In this document: in pieces, positions 1 through 12,585 of the stretch
How the letters are laid out: each line of letters starts with the position of its first letter
How positions within the stretch are numbered: position 1 is the stretch's first letter
Assembly (NCBI GenBank): GCA_034766995.1
Contig: CM068314.1
Location: 38,848,208-38,912,207 of the forward strand
Origin: Acanthacorydalis orientalis
Taxonomy: Eukaryota > Arthropoda > Insecta > Megaloptera > Corydalidae
DNA length: 64,000 nucleotides
Direction of reading: 5' to 3'
Notes under the pieces: generated by a model
What the model was told of the DNA's origin: nothing
Database searches by the model: none
The model's input: only the letters and a program-made list of their open reading frames with translations
Program-made: the position numbers and the translations under genes

Positions 1-696
1 TAAAGCATTCTTGGCAAAATGCCTATTATGAAAAAATATAATTCACCCACATACAATATTTAGTCAATACATTTTTTATGAATAATTGCAATTAATGTCA
101 AAATATCTATCATACAATAAGAAGTAAAAACTCTTCATATTACAAAAACGAACCTAATGTTTAAATAAACAAAAGATTTTATAGAATATATATGAAATAA
201 ATTACATTTCAAATGACAAAATGAATATTTCCATCATGCAGCACAATCACTAAATAATACAAAAATAAAGAAAATTGTCTTCTCGTATTTTATTTCTATA
301 CAATTATGTATTAGTTTTTTTTCCAACAATTAATTTAATTAATTTATAAATACTAACGTCATTATCCATATTCTATATAAACTTAATTTTTTATTAGAAT
401 AATTTATAATTTCATGTGGCAACCTAATATTTTTTATACTAATGGACATATTTCTGAATCTACATAAATTAAACAGAGGCGTAAACAAATACTTCATTTC
501 AAATTGAGAAATAAATTGTTTTTCATTGCATAAGTATTACCCGCTCAAATATTATTAATATAAACTACTAGTATGAATTTATTATTTAAAAAGGTGAACA
601 ATATTTAAAGAATGACGAAGAAACAAAAATAAATTAAATAATGACAGTCAATAAGCACAATGATCACGTTGCTTAATAAAATGATGTTAATAATGC

Positions 697-778
<82 letters not shown>

Positions 779-1431
779 AGAGTGTGTGTGTCTGGTTGAG
801 TGGGTGGGTAAGAGTTTGTATATATAACTAATTAAAATATTAAAAAATATAATTTTCTAAAAAACAACTGCTTCCTTGATTTTAACGAAAATTATAAAAG
901 ATACTAGATACTTTATCATCGATCTTATATAAACAAAATGTAATTTGTTTAATGGCCTAAAATAATGAAAGGCCTAAAATATGAAAATAAATTGTAGATA
1001 TATAAAATATATAATCATGTTAAAAATGATTTTTGATATATAAATTTGCAAAAAAACTTCTTTGTATATTTTAATTAAAATTATTTGAGAACGTTTCAAG
1101 ATTATCATATTCAAGAATAAAAAAAATGTTTCTAAAACAGTTAAAAATTGTTGATTTAAATACATATGTTAAATGTTTTCAACTTTCCATATAGCAGATA
1201 AGGTTTATAATTATAAATTATGTTTCAAATAGTTTGAAGAATTGATAGAAAAATTATACAAAACATGAATTATACATTCAATTTACAAAACAATAAATGA
1301 AAATAAATACACAGAAAAGTAATTTACCTGTAAAACATATTATTTGTACTCGTATGTAACATAAATGTATGCAATCAATTCTATTCTCTTTAGTCAGTGA
1401 TTTAAAAATAGGACGCAAATTGAACTGTAAT

Positions 1432-1486
<55 letters not shown>

Positions 1487-1807
1487 AATGAGGGATAGAT
1501 TTTCATTTAATCTTCATTGTCCCTTTATTAAACAACGGGTTATATATTTATGAAGTTACATCAATAGTTATTTTTTATTAAAAATAGTATTTTAATACAC
1601 TAAGAACGACACACACCGAAATTTTATGGTGATTGTGATTAAAATAAACTTTTATTTTAAAATTGTCCTCTTATTATGTCTTATTTAGTATACGAATCCA
1701 TATCAAGTTATTTAACACTAAATGTTATGCGTGAGAATTCATTAAAAGTAGTAATATTTATTTACTACTTAATGCCCCATACATTCCTGATGTATGCACA
1801 TTTTCAA

Positions 1808-1870
<63 letters not shown>

Positions 1871-2596
1871 GCATGCAAGTATGTATGTGTATATTTATGT
1901 GAAAATGACTAGGAATTTATATTAATAAAAATATATATTATAATTACTGCGTATAATGTAGCCAATGGATGATGTTGGATGATGATGAGTAACACAGTCA
2001 AGTGAATGCATATTTCCCACATCGTTCACCACTTGAAACTTAATATTACACAAACAAAGAGCATCCTATCCACATATCTATTTAAATATGATCAACAAGA
2101 CCGTACATATAAATATAAACATTACGCAATTTGCTATTTTTTGTTATTACTAAATCGAATTAAACACTTATTTCATATATTTACATCAACATTTTTGAAC
2201 ATAACATTTCAACTATTTTCGTTTTTCGTCACTTGTTATATATGTTCTTGAGTTTTGACTTATTTCTATTCATGCTTAATTTCGGATATCAATATTTCCA
2301 TAAAGATTCTTATAATAAATTAATTCATTTTTAATGATTTTCGGAAACTTGTAAATGTTGGCTTATCAGAAGATAATAAATGTTAAGTTACTAAAAGGTT
2401 ACATATTTCAATTTCAACTTTTAGATTTTCTAATTGTAGCAATGTTTTCTTTAAATAAATCATTTTACGAACATGTGTTCAAATCATATGTGATGAATCT
2501 TTGTACAAATCTGATTTTAACATTCTGATAAAACAATTTTGTTTAATTACTACATTGTTTACATAAAAGTAAATAAATGACAATTTAAATAAATAA

Positions 2597-2643
<47 letters not shown>

Positions 2644-2656
2644 TAATATATATAAT

Positions 2657-2688
<32 letters not shown>

Positions 2689-3094
2689 ATACTAATATTT
2701 TTATTCTTATCTTTAAAAAATATGAATGTTTAATAATCATCAATTATTTCTACACAAACAGCATTTTACGTTAAAAACAAATTTATATAAGATACTATAA
2801 GTAAAATTTAATTTAATTCAAAGGGAACAAAATAAATTACATATATATTTTTTTAATAATTGCTGCTTATATAACAATTTTCAAATTTAAATGCAAAAAA
2901 AATGTAATATATTTGGTTCTGAAAATCATTTTATATTATCAACTTACACAAAAACCGAATTGGAATGCAATTCTATTACAAGAATTGTTTATAATTCTAT
3001 GATATCTACCAATAATTTTTAGTTATACTTAAATCATCTTATGAAGAGAATAAACGTAATAAAAAATTAATAGATCCACTTATGTCTCTTTTCA

Positions 3095-3159
<65 letters not shown>

Positions 3160-3565
3160 AAATTCAAACCCCACTCTCACATAAAAACACATCATCCAAG
3201 TACAGAACAACTCTCATCTTTATACATATTCATTTGTATATATTTATTCGGTAACGTTTTTTATCGTTTATTTCACTTTAAATAATAACATTATACAAAA
3301 ATTGATAGAGTTAAATTAAAATTAAAAATAATATCAATAGCAAGTAAATTCTTCCCGCTTAATAAAAATAAAAGACCACCACAAAGAAATAATTTTCATA
3401 AAACGTTCTTAAAACTGCATTTGAATAAACTTATTAGCAACGCACAGGTCAAAAGTATCAACTATCATACGTAAATAAACATTATCTTCAATTGGAATTA
3501 ATTCAACACGTTATATTACAAACAAACGTACGCCTCCAACGATAATGTGTGTGTGTGCATATGTG

Positions 3566-3638
<73 letters not shown>

Positions 3639-3651
3639 ATATATATGTATG

Positions 3652-3683
<32 letters not shown>

Positions 3684-3829
3684 TATACATAAACATATTT
3701 AAACGGATTAATTTGGCATACTTATCGTATTAATTAAAGATGACTAAATACAAAAGTTTGAATTTAAAATTCAAGTCTACAGTTAAAAACATACTGTATG
3801 AAACAGTTGAGTGTGTTGATATATATATA
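1..3829. other. AT-rich noncoding flank with TA/TG microsatellites
   Basis: No gene is visible on either strand. The stretch holds simple arrays: (TA)n followed by (TG)n at about 699-774, (TA)n at 1437-1483, 1811-1870, 2602-2690 (interrupted by TAATA units) and 3097-3156, and a compound TG/TA array at 3546-3690. Open frames here are short and come from array translation (Tyr-Ile repeats) or chance in AT-rich DNA. Confidence 0.75.
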
Positions 3830-3831
3830 TA

Positions 3832-4378
3832 TAAAGTTGATAGAAAAATAATTGCGGTTTATAACCTTCAAATGTACATTTTTTCATTTGAGGTCCAGAA
3901 CTATTGAATGGCTAACACATAACTTTTGTACAAGCTCTCGAATTGTTGTGTGTAGTTCTGATTGAACTAACGGGTTCAGTTGGTCGTTATGAACTGAAAA
4001 AAGACGCCCGTGACTTTCTTCAACTTCAAAGCTCTTGTCACCAGAATGAAATTTTTGGAACCATCATTGCAGCGTATGTTCTTTAACAGTACCCACACCA
4101 AAAGCATCGTTTAGTTTACGAACAGTTTCTACTTCTTTACCACTCTTGAATTCATACAAAACAAACAAATTGCTCTTATTTGTTTCTTTTCTATGCTTAA
4201 TTTAATAGTCCAATTTGAAGCTAATTAATAATAAAACCAAAGTCGATGTTACCAAAAATACAGACCGAAACATGCACTTTAAAATGATATTAAATATACA
4301 CGATGAAATGACACTTTCATTCAAAAAAATGAAAATTAGAATTCAGAAAACAAAAACCGTAATTATTTTCCTACCAAC

Positions 4379-4382
<4 letters not shown>
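3832..4382 (-). mobile_element. Internally deleted mori-like mariner transposon
   Basis: A 551-bp element with both inverted ends. Reading inward, the right end begins TTAGGTTGGTAGGAAAATAA and the left end TAAAGTTGATAGAAAAATAA; the match continues to about 28 bp with few differences. Each end is preceded by a TA dinucleotide, the mariner target-site duplication. On the minus strand from about 4204 to 3885 the interior reads as the N-terminal helix-turn-helix part of a mariner transposase, with recognisable pieces LYEFKSGKE, WFQKFHSGD, NDQLNPLVQ and TIRELVQKLCVSHS. One in-frame stop replaces a residue before WFQKF and another stop ends the match; the whole DDD catalytic part is missing. The copy is therefore dead but could once have been moved in trans. 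It abuts a (TA)n array on the right and a short one on the left. Confidence 0.8.
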
Positions 4383-4442
<60 letters not shown>

Positions 4443-5534
4443 ATATTTGTCCCTTTGTTAAAATAAAATACCAAGAAGATTGACATACCCTCTTGAAAAC
4501 CATGTTGAATTCAAATAAATATTTATTTAAATATTTATATATTAAATCCTTAACATTTTATCAACCAAAAGAGTTCTATGTCGCCATAAGTACAGTTTTC
4601 GCATTTTGAAATGCAATATATTCACGACTGCTTTAAATAAAACATTAAATCGTATAATACAGACAAATCGCATCAGTTACTTACATTTGATTCATACTGG
4701 AAATCGACGTAATACTTTATCAGGCTATGCGAGTCACTTTTGTATAAAAAGTTGAAAAAATGTTAATTCTAATAATCGAACTCGAAATGTTAATTCTCAT
4801 AGTCGAAAATGTTAATTCTATCAAAAACAGATATAATGTTCATTAGGTGTACTCGCTATAACCGAGTTAAACTGTCCAAAAAAAAATATTTTATTATGAT
4901 CATTAATTTTTTCTAAAATGGAAACTTTCTTCTATGATATTCTCTAAATAATTATCATATATGTTATCTTACATAAATTAAATTATAAATGAATGTAAGT
5001 TCAATCTACCATATTCAAAAGAATGGAATTTTGGCTGAAAACAACTTGATATTTCAAAAGAATTCTTATGACTGTTTTATAAAAATGCAGTCACGAATTA
5101 TTTTATTTGTTAAAAAGTCATTTTATTTCATATTTTTACTAATAAAACAAGTATATATGCCACAAACTATTTTTTTTAATAGAGATAGTATACAGCTCAA
5201 TTCCAAATTTAAACTAACATATTAATCAATTTCGGTTGTCACGCTTGGTGATCTGTTAATATACAAAAAATTAACAGGACATTTGATTTCGGTAAAAATG
5301 ATCTTTAATTTTAATTTGGTTCACTATTCCCTGAAGTCAATTGATTAACAGACATACTTTTTAAAAAATTATAGATGATTAAAAAACGTAGAAAAGAATA
5401 ACGATAAAGCATCTTAGTTCACTTTCATTATATTTCAAACCTGTTTAGTTATGCGAATTCATATTCTAATTTCATTTAAATATTTTATAAAATATTGCTT
5501 TTAGTTAATTATAAATACAAAAAATATTTCTGAA

Positions 5535-5585
<51 letters not shown>

Positions 5586-6149
5586 CAATTTGAATTAAAT
5601 TTTGTAATACAGGAGTGTATTAATCAATAATGTACACTTAAATATATTTTTAAATCACTTCACTTTCTCACTGATCAACACATATAAAACCAACATTCAT
5701 AAACAAAAAAATGCTTTTATCTTAATTTATTTCACAGTGATTAAATGTACTGTTTATCATTTTCTCGATTTTACTTTAAATTAGAAAGAAAATAAAAAAG
5801 ATTCGTATATATTTGACACGCACATATCGTATTGCAAACAACACGAATTATAACCATAAATGAGATGAAATTTCATTATTGTATGATTCACAATACCAGA
5901 TGACCTAGAGATCGGACCTATACAACAATACTGATTTCATTGTAATTACCAATGACGTTCTAAAAAGAGATGTATTCACATTTAGACTGAATGAAAACTG
6001 TTAATATACAAGTTCACTTACCTAAATTGGTATAATATATCTCAGGATTAAATGATTGCGATAGTGTGATAATAGAGCATAGTTATTCAATCACTTTATT
6101 TTAAACTAGAATTAAGAACATATCGTACCTAATACATGTGGGCAGCAGA
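4383..6149. other. AT-rich noncoding DNA
   Basis: Arrays of (TA)n at 4383-4434 and 5539-5582. The longest open frame (78 codons at 4989-5225) has no recognisable domain and composition like its noncoding surroundings. I see nothing else. Confidence 0.65.
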
Positions 6150-6227
6150 CATATACATACATATATGTATGTATATGTATACGTATGTATGTACATACAT
6201 ACATACATACATACATACATACATACA

Positions 6228-6297
<70 letters not shown>
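6150..6297. repeat. Compound (TACA)n-(TA)n microsatellite
   Basis: A tetranucleotide ACAT/TACA run at about 6192-6254 passes straight into (TA)n at 6255-6297. The mariner at 6298 begins directly at its end. Confidence 0.95.
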
Positions 6298-6301
<4 letters not shown>

Positions 6302-7218
6302 GGGTACCGGCAAGTTTTTCGTTTTTTTTATATTAAAATAAAAACCAATTAAAAGGAAAAAATTGTATTTTATTAAATAATATAGTTTCCATCATTATCT
6401 ATCACACACTGTCATTTATCAGGAAGAGAAAATATTCCTGTTTTATAAACTTCCTCGTTCTTTTTAGAAAAAAACTGTTCAGGGGTCATTTGAACATGGT
6501 TCACATCTCTATGTGTCTTGTTTCTTAAAAAATGTTCCAGTGACCGAAATAAGTGGGAGTCAGAAGGTGCAATGTCTGATGAGTAGGGAGAGTGTTGTAG
6601 AATCTCCCAAACAAGGTAGGAATTTTTTTCACTTGTCTTCTTAGCTGCATTCGGTCGTGTATTGTTGTGTTGAAGAATAACGTCACCTCTATTTACAAAT
6701 TCCGGCCGTTTTCTGATTAAATTACGATTCAAGCGATTCAGTTGTTCACAATAGAGATCAGAATGAACAGTTTCCCCCGGATTGAACATCTCAATAAATG
6801 ATTCCTTTATAATCCCACCAAACAGAGAGCAATAACTTTCGCATGGTCAAACTTGGCTTAGGAGATGGTTTAGCTTTCTGATTTGGTGACAACCATTGTT
6901 TATTGCGTTTTCTGTTGTCATAAAGGATCAATTTTTCGTCACCTGTGACAATACGTTTTAAAAATGGTTTAGTGGAGACCCTTATCTTGAGTGATGTACA
7001 CATGCTTATCCTAACCATTTTGTTTTCTTTAATAAGATCACGCGGTAACTAAACACTTTCTCTCCACACCTTGCCAATTTTTTTTCATATGTTCTTGTAC
7101 TGTTGACCAAGGACACTGAAGTCTATTAAACAATTTTTGAATTGTTAATTTTGGATTTGCTTCGATCTCCTCCATCAACACTGTATCATCTAAACGAAAA
7201 AACTTTCTAGTACCCCTA

Positions 7219-7219
<1 letters not shown>
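6298..7219 (-). mobile_element. Mariner transposon with decayed, deleted transposase
   Basis: A 922-bp mariner with both ends preserved. Reading inward, the left end is TTAAGGGTACCGGCAAGTTT and the right end TTAGGGGTACTAGAAAGTTT; each is flanked by TA (6296-6297, 7220-7221). The transposase reads on the minus strand from about 7197 to 6375: LDDTVLMEEIEANPKLT (second helix-turn-helix region), IVTGDEKLILYDN (first catalytic Asp), ILQHNNTRPNAAK, SDIAPSDSHLF (third Asp) and CVIDNDGNY near the C-terminus. It is broken: the second catalytic Asp is Asn (canonical QHDN reads QHNN), there are frameshifts near 7040 and 6790, and the conserved Trp after LPDK is a stop. The first helix-turn-helix, about 70 codons, is absent, so LDD follows the terminal repeat almost directly and the copy is shorter than the usual 1.3 kb. 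(TA)n arrays abut both ends. Confidence 0.88.
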
Positions 7220-7221
<2 letters not shown>

Positions 7222-7281
<60 letters not shown>

Positions 7282-8304
7282 AAAATATCGTTCTTTTGGC
7301 TATTTAGATTATTGTAACAAACGTTTTTAAAATAATAAAAGTCTTATTAATATTATTATTTCAACATTAGATTAAACATCTATTACGTAAAAAAATGAAA
7401 TTAATAAATTAATCGTATCAACAAAAAAACACTTAAGATAGCAAGATGTGTATGGGGATATCTAAAACAACATTTGAATAAAGTTCTAACTCTAGGGAAA
7501 AATATTATTTAAGAAAATCGCAATATAAAAGGTAATAGTACAAATGTCCAATATTCATAAAAAGACAGTGTAAATGATAACATCGCATTTCAAAGAACTT
7601 TACATTATTTACCCAAGTAATCACACCGCAAATATAAGATATTAACATGGCTTCAAACAATTACAGTATTGAGTTTAAAAGAATTTATGATAACTTTTCG
7701 ATTGCAAGAAGTAAATTGTTGAAGATTAATAACAAGTGAATATATTTTTCTAACATTCAAAAGTAACATTTATGCTTTTTCAATTTGTTAAAAATAAAAT
7801 TCCGGAAATGTTTTACTTCTTGTTAGATGATTTTCTTTTTGTCAGCTAGCCAAGTGTTGCAAAAGATGCATATAAGAGAAATGACTTAATATAAGAGAAC
7901 GTAGAGTATTAAATAAGTTAAATTAAATATTCACTAAGTTATTAAGTATAATATTTCCATTAATAACTCCAAGTATTGGTTTACGCTATAGTAGCAAAAC
8001 AAAAATACTGATAGTAAATGATAATTAAATAGTATTATTTATTTTCAAAACGATTGTTAAATATTTGAGCTACAAATTTTGTAAAAAAGAAGAGAAAAAG
8101 ATACGAAAATGCTCTTCAATACTATATACTTCATACTTTATATTAAATAACTATTCAATACTTACTTTTTTAATTTTCCAGCAAAAATTTGTACTCTTCC
8201 TAATGCGTACACGTTTTAACTTAAATATGTATTCTAAGACTACCTGTATTATTTGATAATTTATTAAAACTTTAAAATATTATGCTTTAATCAATTTACG
8301 TTCG

Positions 8305-8380
<76 letters not shown>

Positions 8381-8706
8381 CATAAATATAATTTAAATTT
8401 CAGTTTTACCTGATGAAAAAACTTTATCAAATATCTACCAATGTTTTACATACAAACGACATAAATATAATAACATTTCTAATGTCTATGTATATGCTAT
8501 GTGATTTAGAAACAGGTATTGATTTCAACTAATTAATTCGTTTTTATCATTACACATTCGTTATTAACATTACACATTTTGACATAAATATGGTAATTAT
8601 TACATTTTTCTTCCAAAAGAATAATTTTGTTACGCTAAAATTAACAAATAATTTTAATTGTTTAATCAAAATAATTAAAATATCTATGGTAATATATATA
8701 TATATA
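7222..8706. other. AT-rich noncoding DNA
   Basis: (TA)n arrays at 7224-7280 and 8308-8374, and a short (TA)n at about 8693-8706 against the 3' tail of the LINE. I see no gene in between. Confidence 0.65.
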
Positions 8707-11700
8707 TCATCATCATCATCATCATCTTCAGCCCCTGTCAATCCACTGCTGGATAAAGGCCTCTTCCATGACTTTCCATTTTGTTCGATTCAGTGCCTCT
8801 CTTTTCCACAGTTTTCCAATAAAGTTTTTAATATCCTTATCCCATCTGTTCATTGGTCTCTTTCTCGGTCTTTTCATATTCCTTGGTTCCCAGTCAATAA
8901 TTTCTCTTGTCCATCGGTTGTCTTCTCTTCTTGCGACATGTCCCGCCCATTTCCATTTCAGACTCTTTACTCTTCTTATTATATCTGTGACTCCTGTTTG
9001 TTTTCGTATCCATTCTATTCTCTTTCTATCTCTTCTTGTTATTCCCAACATGCATCTTTCCATACTTCGTTGTGTTGTTTGGAGTCTTTGAACTATTTTG
9101 GCGTTAAGCACCCATGTTTCGCTGCCGTAGGTAAGGACCGGTAGTATACACTGATCGAATACTTTTTTCTTTAAACAGAGTGGGATTGTTGATTTAAATA
9201 TTGAGGCGTTTCGTCCGAAAGAGCTCCATCCCATTTTTATTCTCCTATTTACTTCTTCCGTGAATGATCCATCTCTGTTGATAAGCTGGCCTAGATAAAC
9301 ATATTTCGTGACTTCTTCTATTTCCGTTCCTTTTATTTCAATTTTCTTCGGACATACAAACGCATTGAACAGTACTTTTGTCTTTGTATGATTCATGTTG
9401 AGGCCGATTTTTTGACTGGCATCGTTTAGTTCTTCTATTCTCTTTTGCAACTCTTCCGGAGTATTTGCGAAAATAACTATATCATCGGCAAACCGGAGAT
9501 GGCTTAATCTTTCGCCCTTTATCTCGATTCCTTTGTCCTCCCAGTCGAGCGATTTGAATACTTCTTCTAAGGCCGCAGTAAACAATTTCGGAGAAATTGC
9601 ATCTCCCTGTCTTACACCTTTCTCGATTTTTATCTTTCTTGTTTCTTCATGTAGCTTCACTGACATCGTTGCTTTTTTATAGATGTTATCTAGCAGCTCG
9701 ATATATGTGCCCTCTATGCCCTGATTCTTCAGTGCAGATATTACCGACAAGGTGGTGATGGAGTCAAAAGCCTTCTCGTAGTCTATAAATCCAATACACA
9801 CTGGTATTTGGTATTCATTTGATCGGCTTATTACTTCTCTCACTACTTGAATATGATCCATTGTACTAAATCCGGTTCTAAATCCTGCTTGTTCCCTTGG
9901 TTGGGCGAAATCTAGTTGCACTTGTAGACGTTTCGAAATTATTTTAGTAAAGATCTTATATATCGTAGGTAGTAAACTAATCGGCCGATAATTCTTCAAA
10001 TCTTCTTTATCTCCTTTCTTGTGTAGAAGAATTACGTTGGCTTCATTCCATTTATCTGGGATAGTTCTTTTTTGTATACAAGCAGTGAATATATCAGCGA
10101 GAACTTTTTCTGTTTTTTCTCCTACTAACTTGAAAATTTCTGCTATTAACCCATCATTTCCGGCTGCTCTTCCATTTTTCATATTCTTTATTGCATATGT
10201 AACCTCTTCCGGTAGCACGGGTGGGACACCTTGGTTTGTATGTTTTCTATTCTCGTTTTCTTTGTTACATGTATTTTTGTATAGGTCTGTGTAGAATTCT
10301 TCTACTCTTTTAATGGTTTCCTTTTTGTTGAAAATTCTGCTCCCATCATCTAATTTCAAGGCAGTTATATGTTCTTTGCCAATCGTTAAGCTCTGTTTCA
10401 TTTTTCGGTAGCTTTTATTTTCTTCAATAGTCTTCTTAATTAGTTCATTGTTGTACTTTCGAACGTCTTCTCTAATACACTTCCTCACTGTTTTACCAAG
10501 TTCGATGTATTCGATTCGGTCTTTCACATTATCTGTTAGTTTTATTTCTCTTCTCTTCTTCATTAGACATTTAGTTTTTTCTGATATTTTCTTATTTGAT
10601 TTTATTTTAAGGATTCCTCCTATTTCTTGCGCGGATTCTTTGATAATTTCAACCACTTTTTCTTCTACATTCGCATCTGCATTCTCCAATATGTCAAAAC
10701 GGTTTTTTAATTCTATTTCAAATTCTACTTTCCTCTCTTCTAGAGTTTGAATATTAATTGTCTTCCTCGGAGTCTTGAAAAGTTTTCTTCTTTCCAGTCT
10801 TGAATTTATGCGTATTTTGCTTCTTACCATCCGATGGTCGCTCCCGGCATTAAATCTATTTAATACGGAACAATCTTCCACAATTGATTTTTTATTTACC
10901 AGGATGTAGTCTATTTCGTTTTTGATGTTATTGGGACCTTTCCATGTCCATTTCCTTTTGATATTTTTCTTGAAAAAGGAGTTCATTACATATAAACTTG
11001 TGCTCTCTGCAAAATCAATTAGTCGATTTCCTCTTTCGTTCCTTGTTCCAAAGCCAAATTTTCCAACTACATTATCGTTTTCTTGCCTTTCTCCGATCTT
11101 TGCGTTAAAGTCTCCCATTATAATTTTGTAGTGACAGTTTCCCTTGTCATTAAGTTTTCCTATTTCTTGGTAAAAATCTTCAACTTCTTCGTCCTTATGA
11201 GCTGTTGTAGGCGCGTAGACTTGCATGATTTGGATTTGATACCTCTTTGATATTTGAATTACCAATCTCGCCGCACGTTCTGATGTGCTTTCTATTTCCA
11301 CAATGTTATCCTTTAGTTTCTTATTTACGATAAAGCCGATTCCTCCTATATTTCCTTTTTCTGATCCACGATAGTAAAGAAGATCTCCATTTTTCATTTC
11401 AATCGTTTTTTCTCCTTTTCTTCGTACTTCACTAAGTCCTATAATGTCCCACTTAATTTTGGTCAGTTCTTCTTGGAGTTCTTCCAGTCTTTCTTCGTTC
11501 GATAGTGATCTGCAATTGTAGGTAGAGATGTTAAGCGTAGATGACCTGTGGAGAGAAGGGCAGTCGGTGTTTAGACTCCGGGGATTCTTAGCACCCTCTG
11601 CCAGCTTGCCTTGGTCCCTGCTACTGCCACAGCAGGGGACAAGTAGGCCTCCGGAGAATGAGGGCCGTTTTGTATTTGTACTCATCATGTAAGGTTTGGG

Positions 11701-11889
11701 ATCATGACTCGCCACGCTGATCCCACTTGCGTATTGGCGAGTACCTCTTCATTTTGGCCGGGAATAATTTTCAAGTTTTCTCTGTATGGTTAAACCTACC
11801 AATATTCAAAGAATATCACAGTACATCTCCTTGAAATCCCGTTCGCACCTTCCCGCCACTTTGAGGCAATGAAGTAGGAATTTGGGGGA

Positions 11890-11891
<2 letters not shown>
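8707..11891 (-). mobile_element. Near-intact RTE-clade LINE retrotransposon
   Basis: A non-LTR retrotransposon of about 3.2 kb, richer in GC than its surroundings. It has a roughly 175-bp 5' leader (11716-11891), one long open frame, and a very short 3' end: the stop codon at 8728-8730 is followed by only about 20 bases of GAT repeats (8707-8726). A minimal 3' end with a short simple-sequence tail is typical of the RTE clade. Both ends touch (TA)n: a short run on the left and a 93-bp array on the right, so the insertion appears to have gone into a TA array and no target duplication can be read. The open frame is unbroken, suggesting a young copy. A degraded 3' fragment of the same family lies at 49395-49477. 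Confidence 0.88.
8728..11715 (-). CDS. RTE-type endonuclease/reverse transcriptase polyprotein (995 aa)
   Basis: This is the retrotransposon protein for target-primed reverse transcription: an endonuclease nicks DNA and the reverse transcriptase copies element RNA from the nick. Residues about 62-302 form an exonuclease-endonuclease-phosphatase domain, with YNCRS, SEVR (Glu96), VYAPT, GDFNA (Asp202, Asn204), IDYI (Asp269) and SDHRMV (Asp293, His294). Residues about 310-500 are a basic, probably helical linker. Residues about 550-810 are the reverse transcriptase: KKGDKEDLKNYRPISLL, FIDYEKAFDS (Asp645), GVRQGDAISP, and FADD (742-745) with the catalytic Asp pair. The C-terminal region contains a YLGQLI block and conserved basic and Trp-rich segments. 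All catalytic residues I can place are present and no stop or frameshift interrupts it, so it may encode active enzyme. The first Met at 11715 is assumed; Met 11 is an alternative. Related insect copies are often annotated as craniofacial development protein 2-like. Confidence 0.93.
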   Translation of the reverse strand: MASHDPKPYMMSTNTKRPSFSGGLLVPCCGSSRDQGKLAEGAKNPRSLNTDCPSLHRSSTLNISTYNCRSLSNEERLEELQEELTKIKWDIIGLSEVRRKGEKTIEMKNGDLLYYRGSEKGNIGGIGFIVNKKLKDNIVEIESTSERAARLVIQISKRYQIQIMQVYAPTTAHKDEEVEDFYQEIGKLNDKGNCHYKIIMGDFNAKIGERQENDNVVGKFGFGTRNERGNRLIDFAESTSLYVMNSFFKKNIKRKWTWKGPNNIKNEIDYILVNKKSIVEDCSVLNRFNAGSDHRMVRSKIRINSRLERRKLFKTPRKTINIQTLEERKVEFEIELKNRFDILENADANVEEKVVEIIKESAQEIGGILKIKSNKKISEKTKCLMKKRREIKLTDNVKDRIEYIELGKTVRKCIREDVRKYNNELIKKTIEENKSYRKMKQSLTIGKEHITALKLDDGSRIFNKKETIKRVEEFYTDLYKNTCNKENENRKHTNQGVPPVLPEEVTYAIKNMKNGRAAGNDGLIAEIFKLVGEKTEKVLADIFTACIQKRTIPDKWNEANVILLHKKGDKEDLKNYRPISLLPTIYKIFTKIISKRLQVQLDFAQPREQAGFRTGFSTMDHIQVVREVISRSNEYQIPVCIGFIDYEKAFDSITTLSVISALKNQGIEGTYIELLDNIYKKATMSVKLHEETRKIKIEKGVRQGDAISPKLFTAALEEVFKSLDWEDKGIEIKGERLSHLRFADDIVIFANTPEELQKRIEELNDASQKIGLNMNHTKTKVLFNAFVCPKKIEIKGTEIEEVTKYVYLGQLINRDGSFTEEVNRRIKMGWSSFGRNASIFKSTIPLCLKKKVFDQCILPVLTYGSETWVLNAKIVQRLQTTQRSMERCMLGITRRDRKRIEWIRKQTGVTDIIRRVKSLKWKWAGHVARREDNRWTREIIDWEPRNMKRPRKRPMNRWDKDIKNFIGKLWKREALNRTKWKVMEEAFIQQWIDRG

Positions 11892-11984
<93 letters not shown>
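11892..11984. repeat. 93-bp (TA)n array at LINE 5' end
   Basis: An uninterrupted AT dinucleotide run that starts directly where the LINE leader ends. Confidence 0.95.
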
Positions 11985-11986
<2 letters not shown>

Positions 11987-12549
11987 AATATGTATGTAAG
12001 ACAATAAAGTAATCAACATAAGACATATCTTTAATGATCACCTATATAGCATACTTGGCGATGTCTCGTTCGCTGTGAGCCAAACATTGCGTTTGTTCGA
12101 ATATTGAAATTACAATATGTCAAGGTCATTATAAAGCAAAGGTATCATTTCAATAACAAACTAGGACTACACCATTTGTGTGTATTGTAACCTTGTTCGA
12201 ATTAAATCTCTGTCAGTAAAACCATATACTGCATCAATGTTTTACAATTGAAGTGAAGGCGAACTATGACCAAATACAAGTATACCAAAAAACGACATGC
12301 TGTTTAGTGAGATTTAAATCACTTACAAGAAATATTTCTAAATCGAATGTTAATAAAAGAAGTTGAAGTACACAATATAATTTATTTAATAACCTAATGT
12401 ACTAATGTATTACTACAAGTATTAATTTGTGGGTATATTTTAATCAATAATTTACATATAGAGATAATGTTAATGTAAGCTCCATAATTATTTAAATACT
12501 ATTTTATATAGAATTGCTGGAATTTAATAATTTTTGAACTATAAATACA

Positions 12550-12585
<36 letters not shown>

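Noticed and set aside
8590..11131. Several plus-strand open frames of 69-184 codons
   Set aside because: They lie antisense to the LINE coding frame, which has unmistakable domains; they are shadows.
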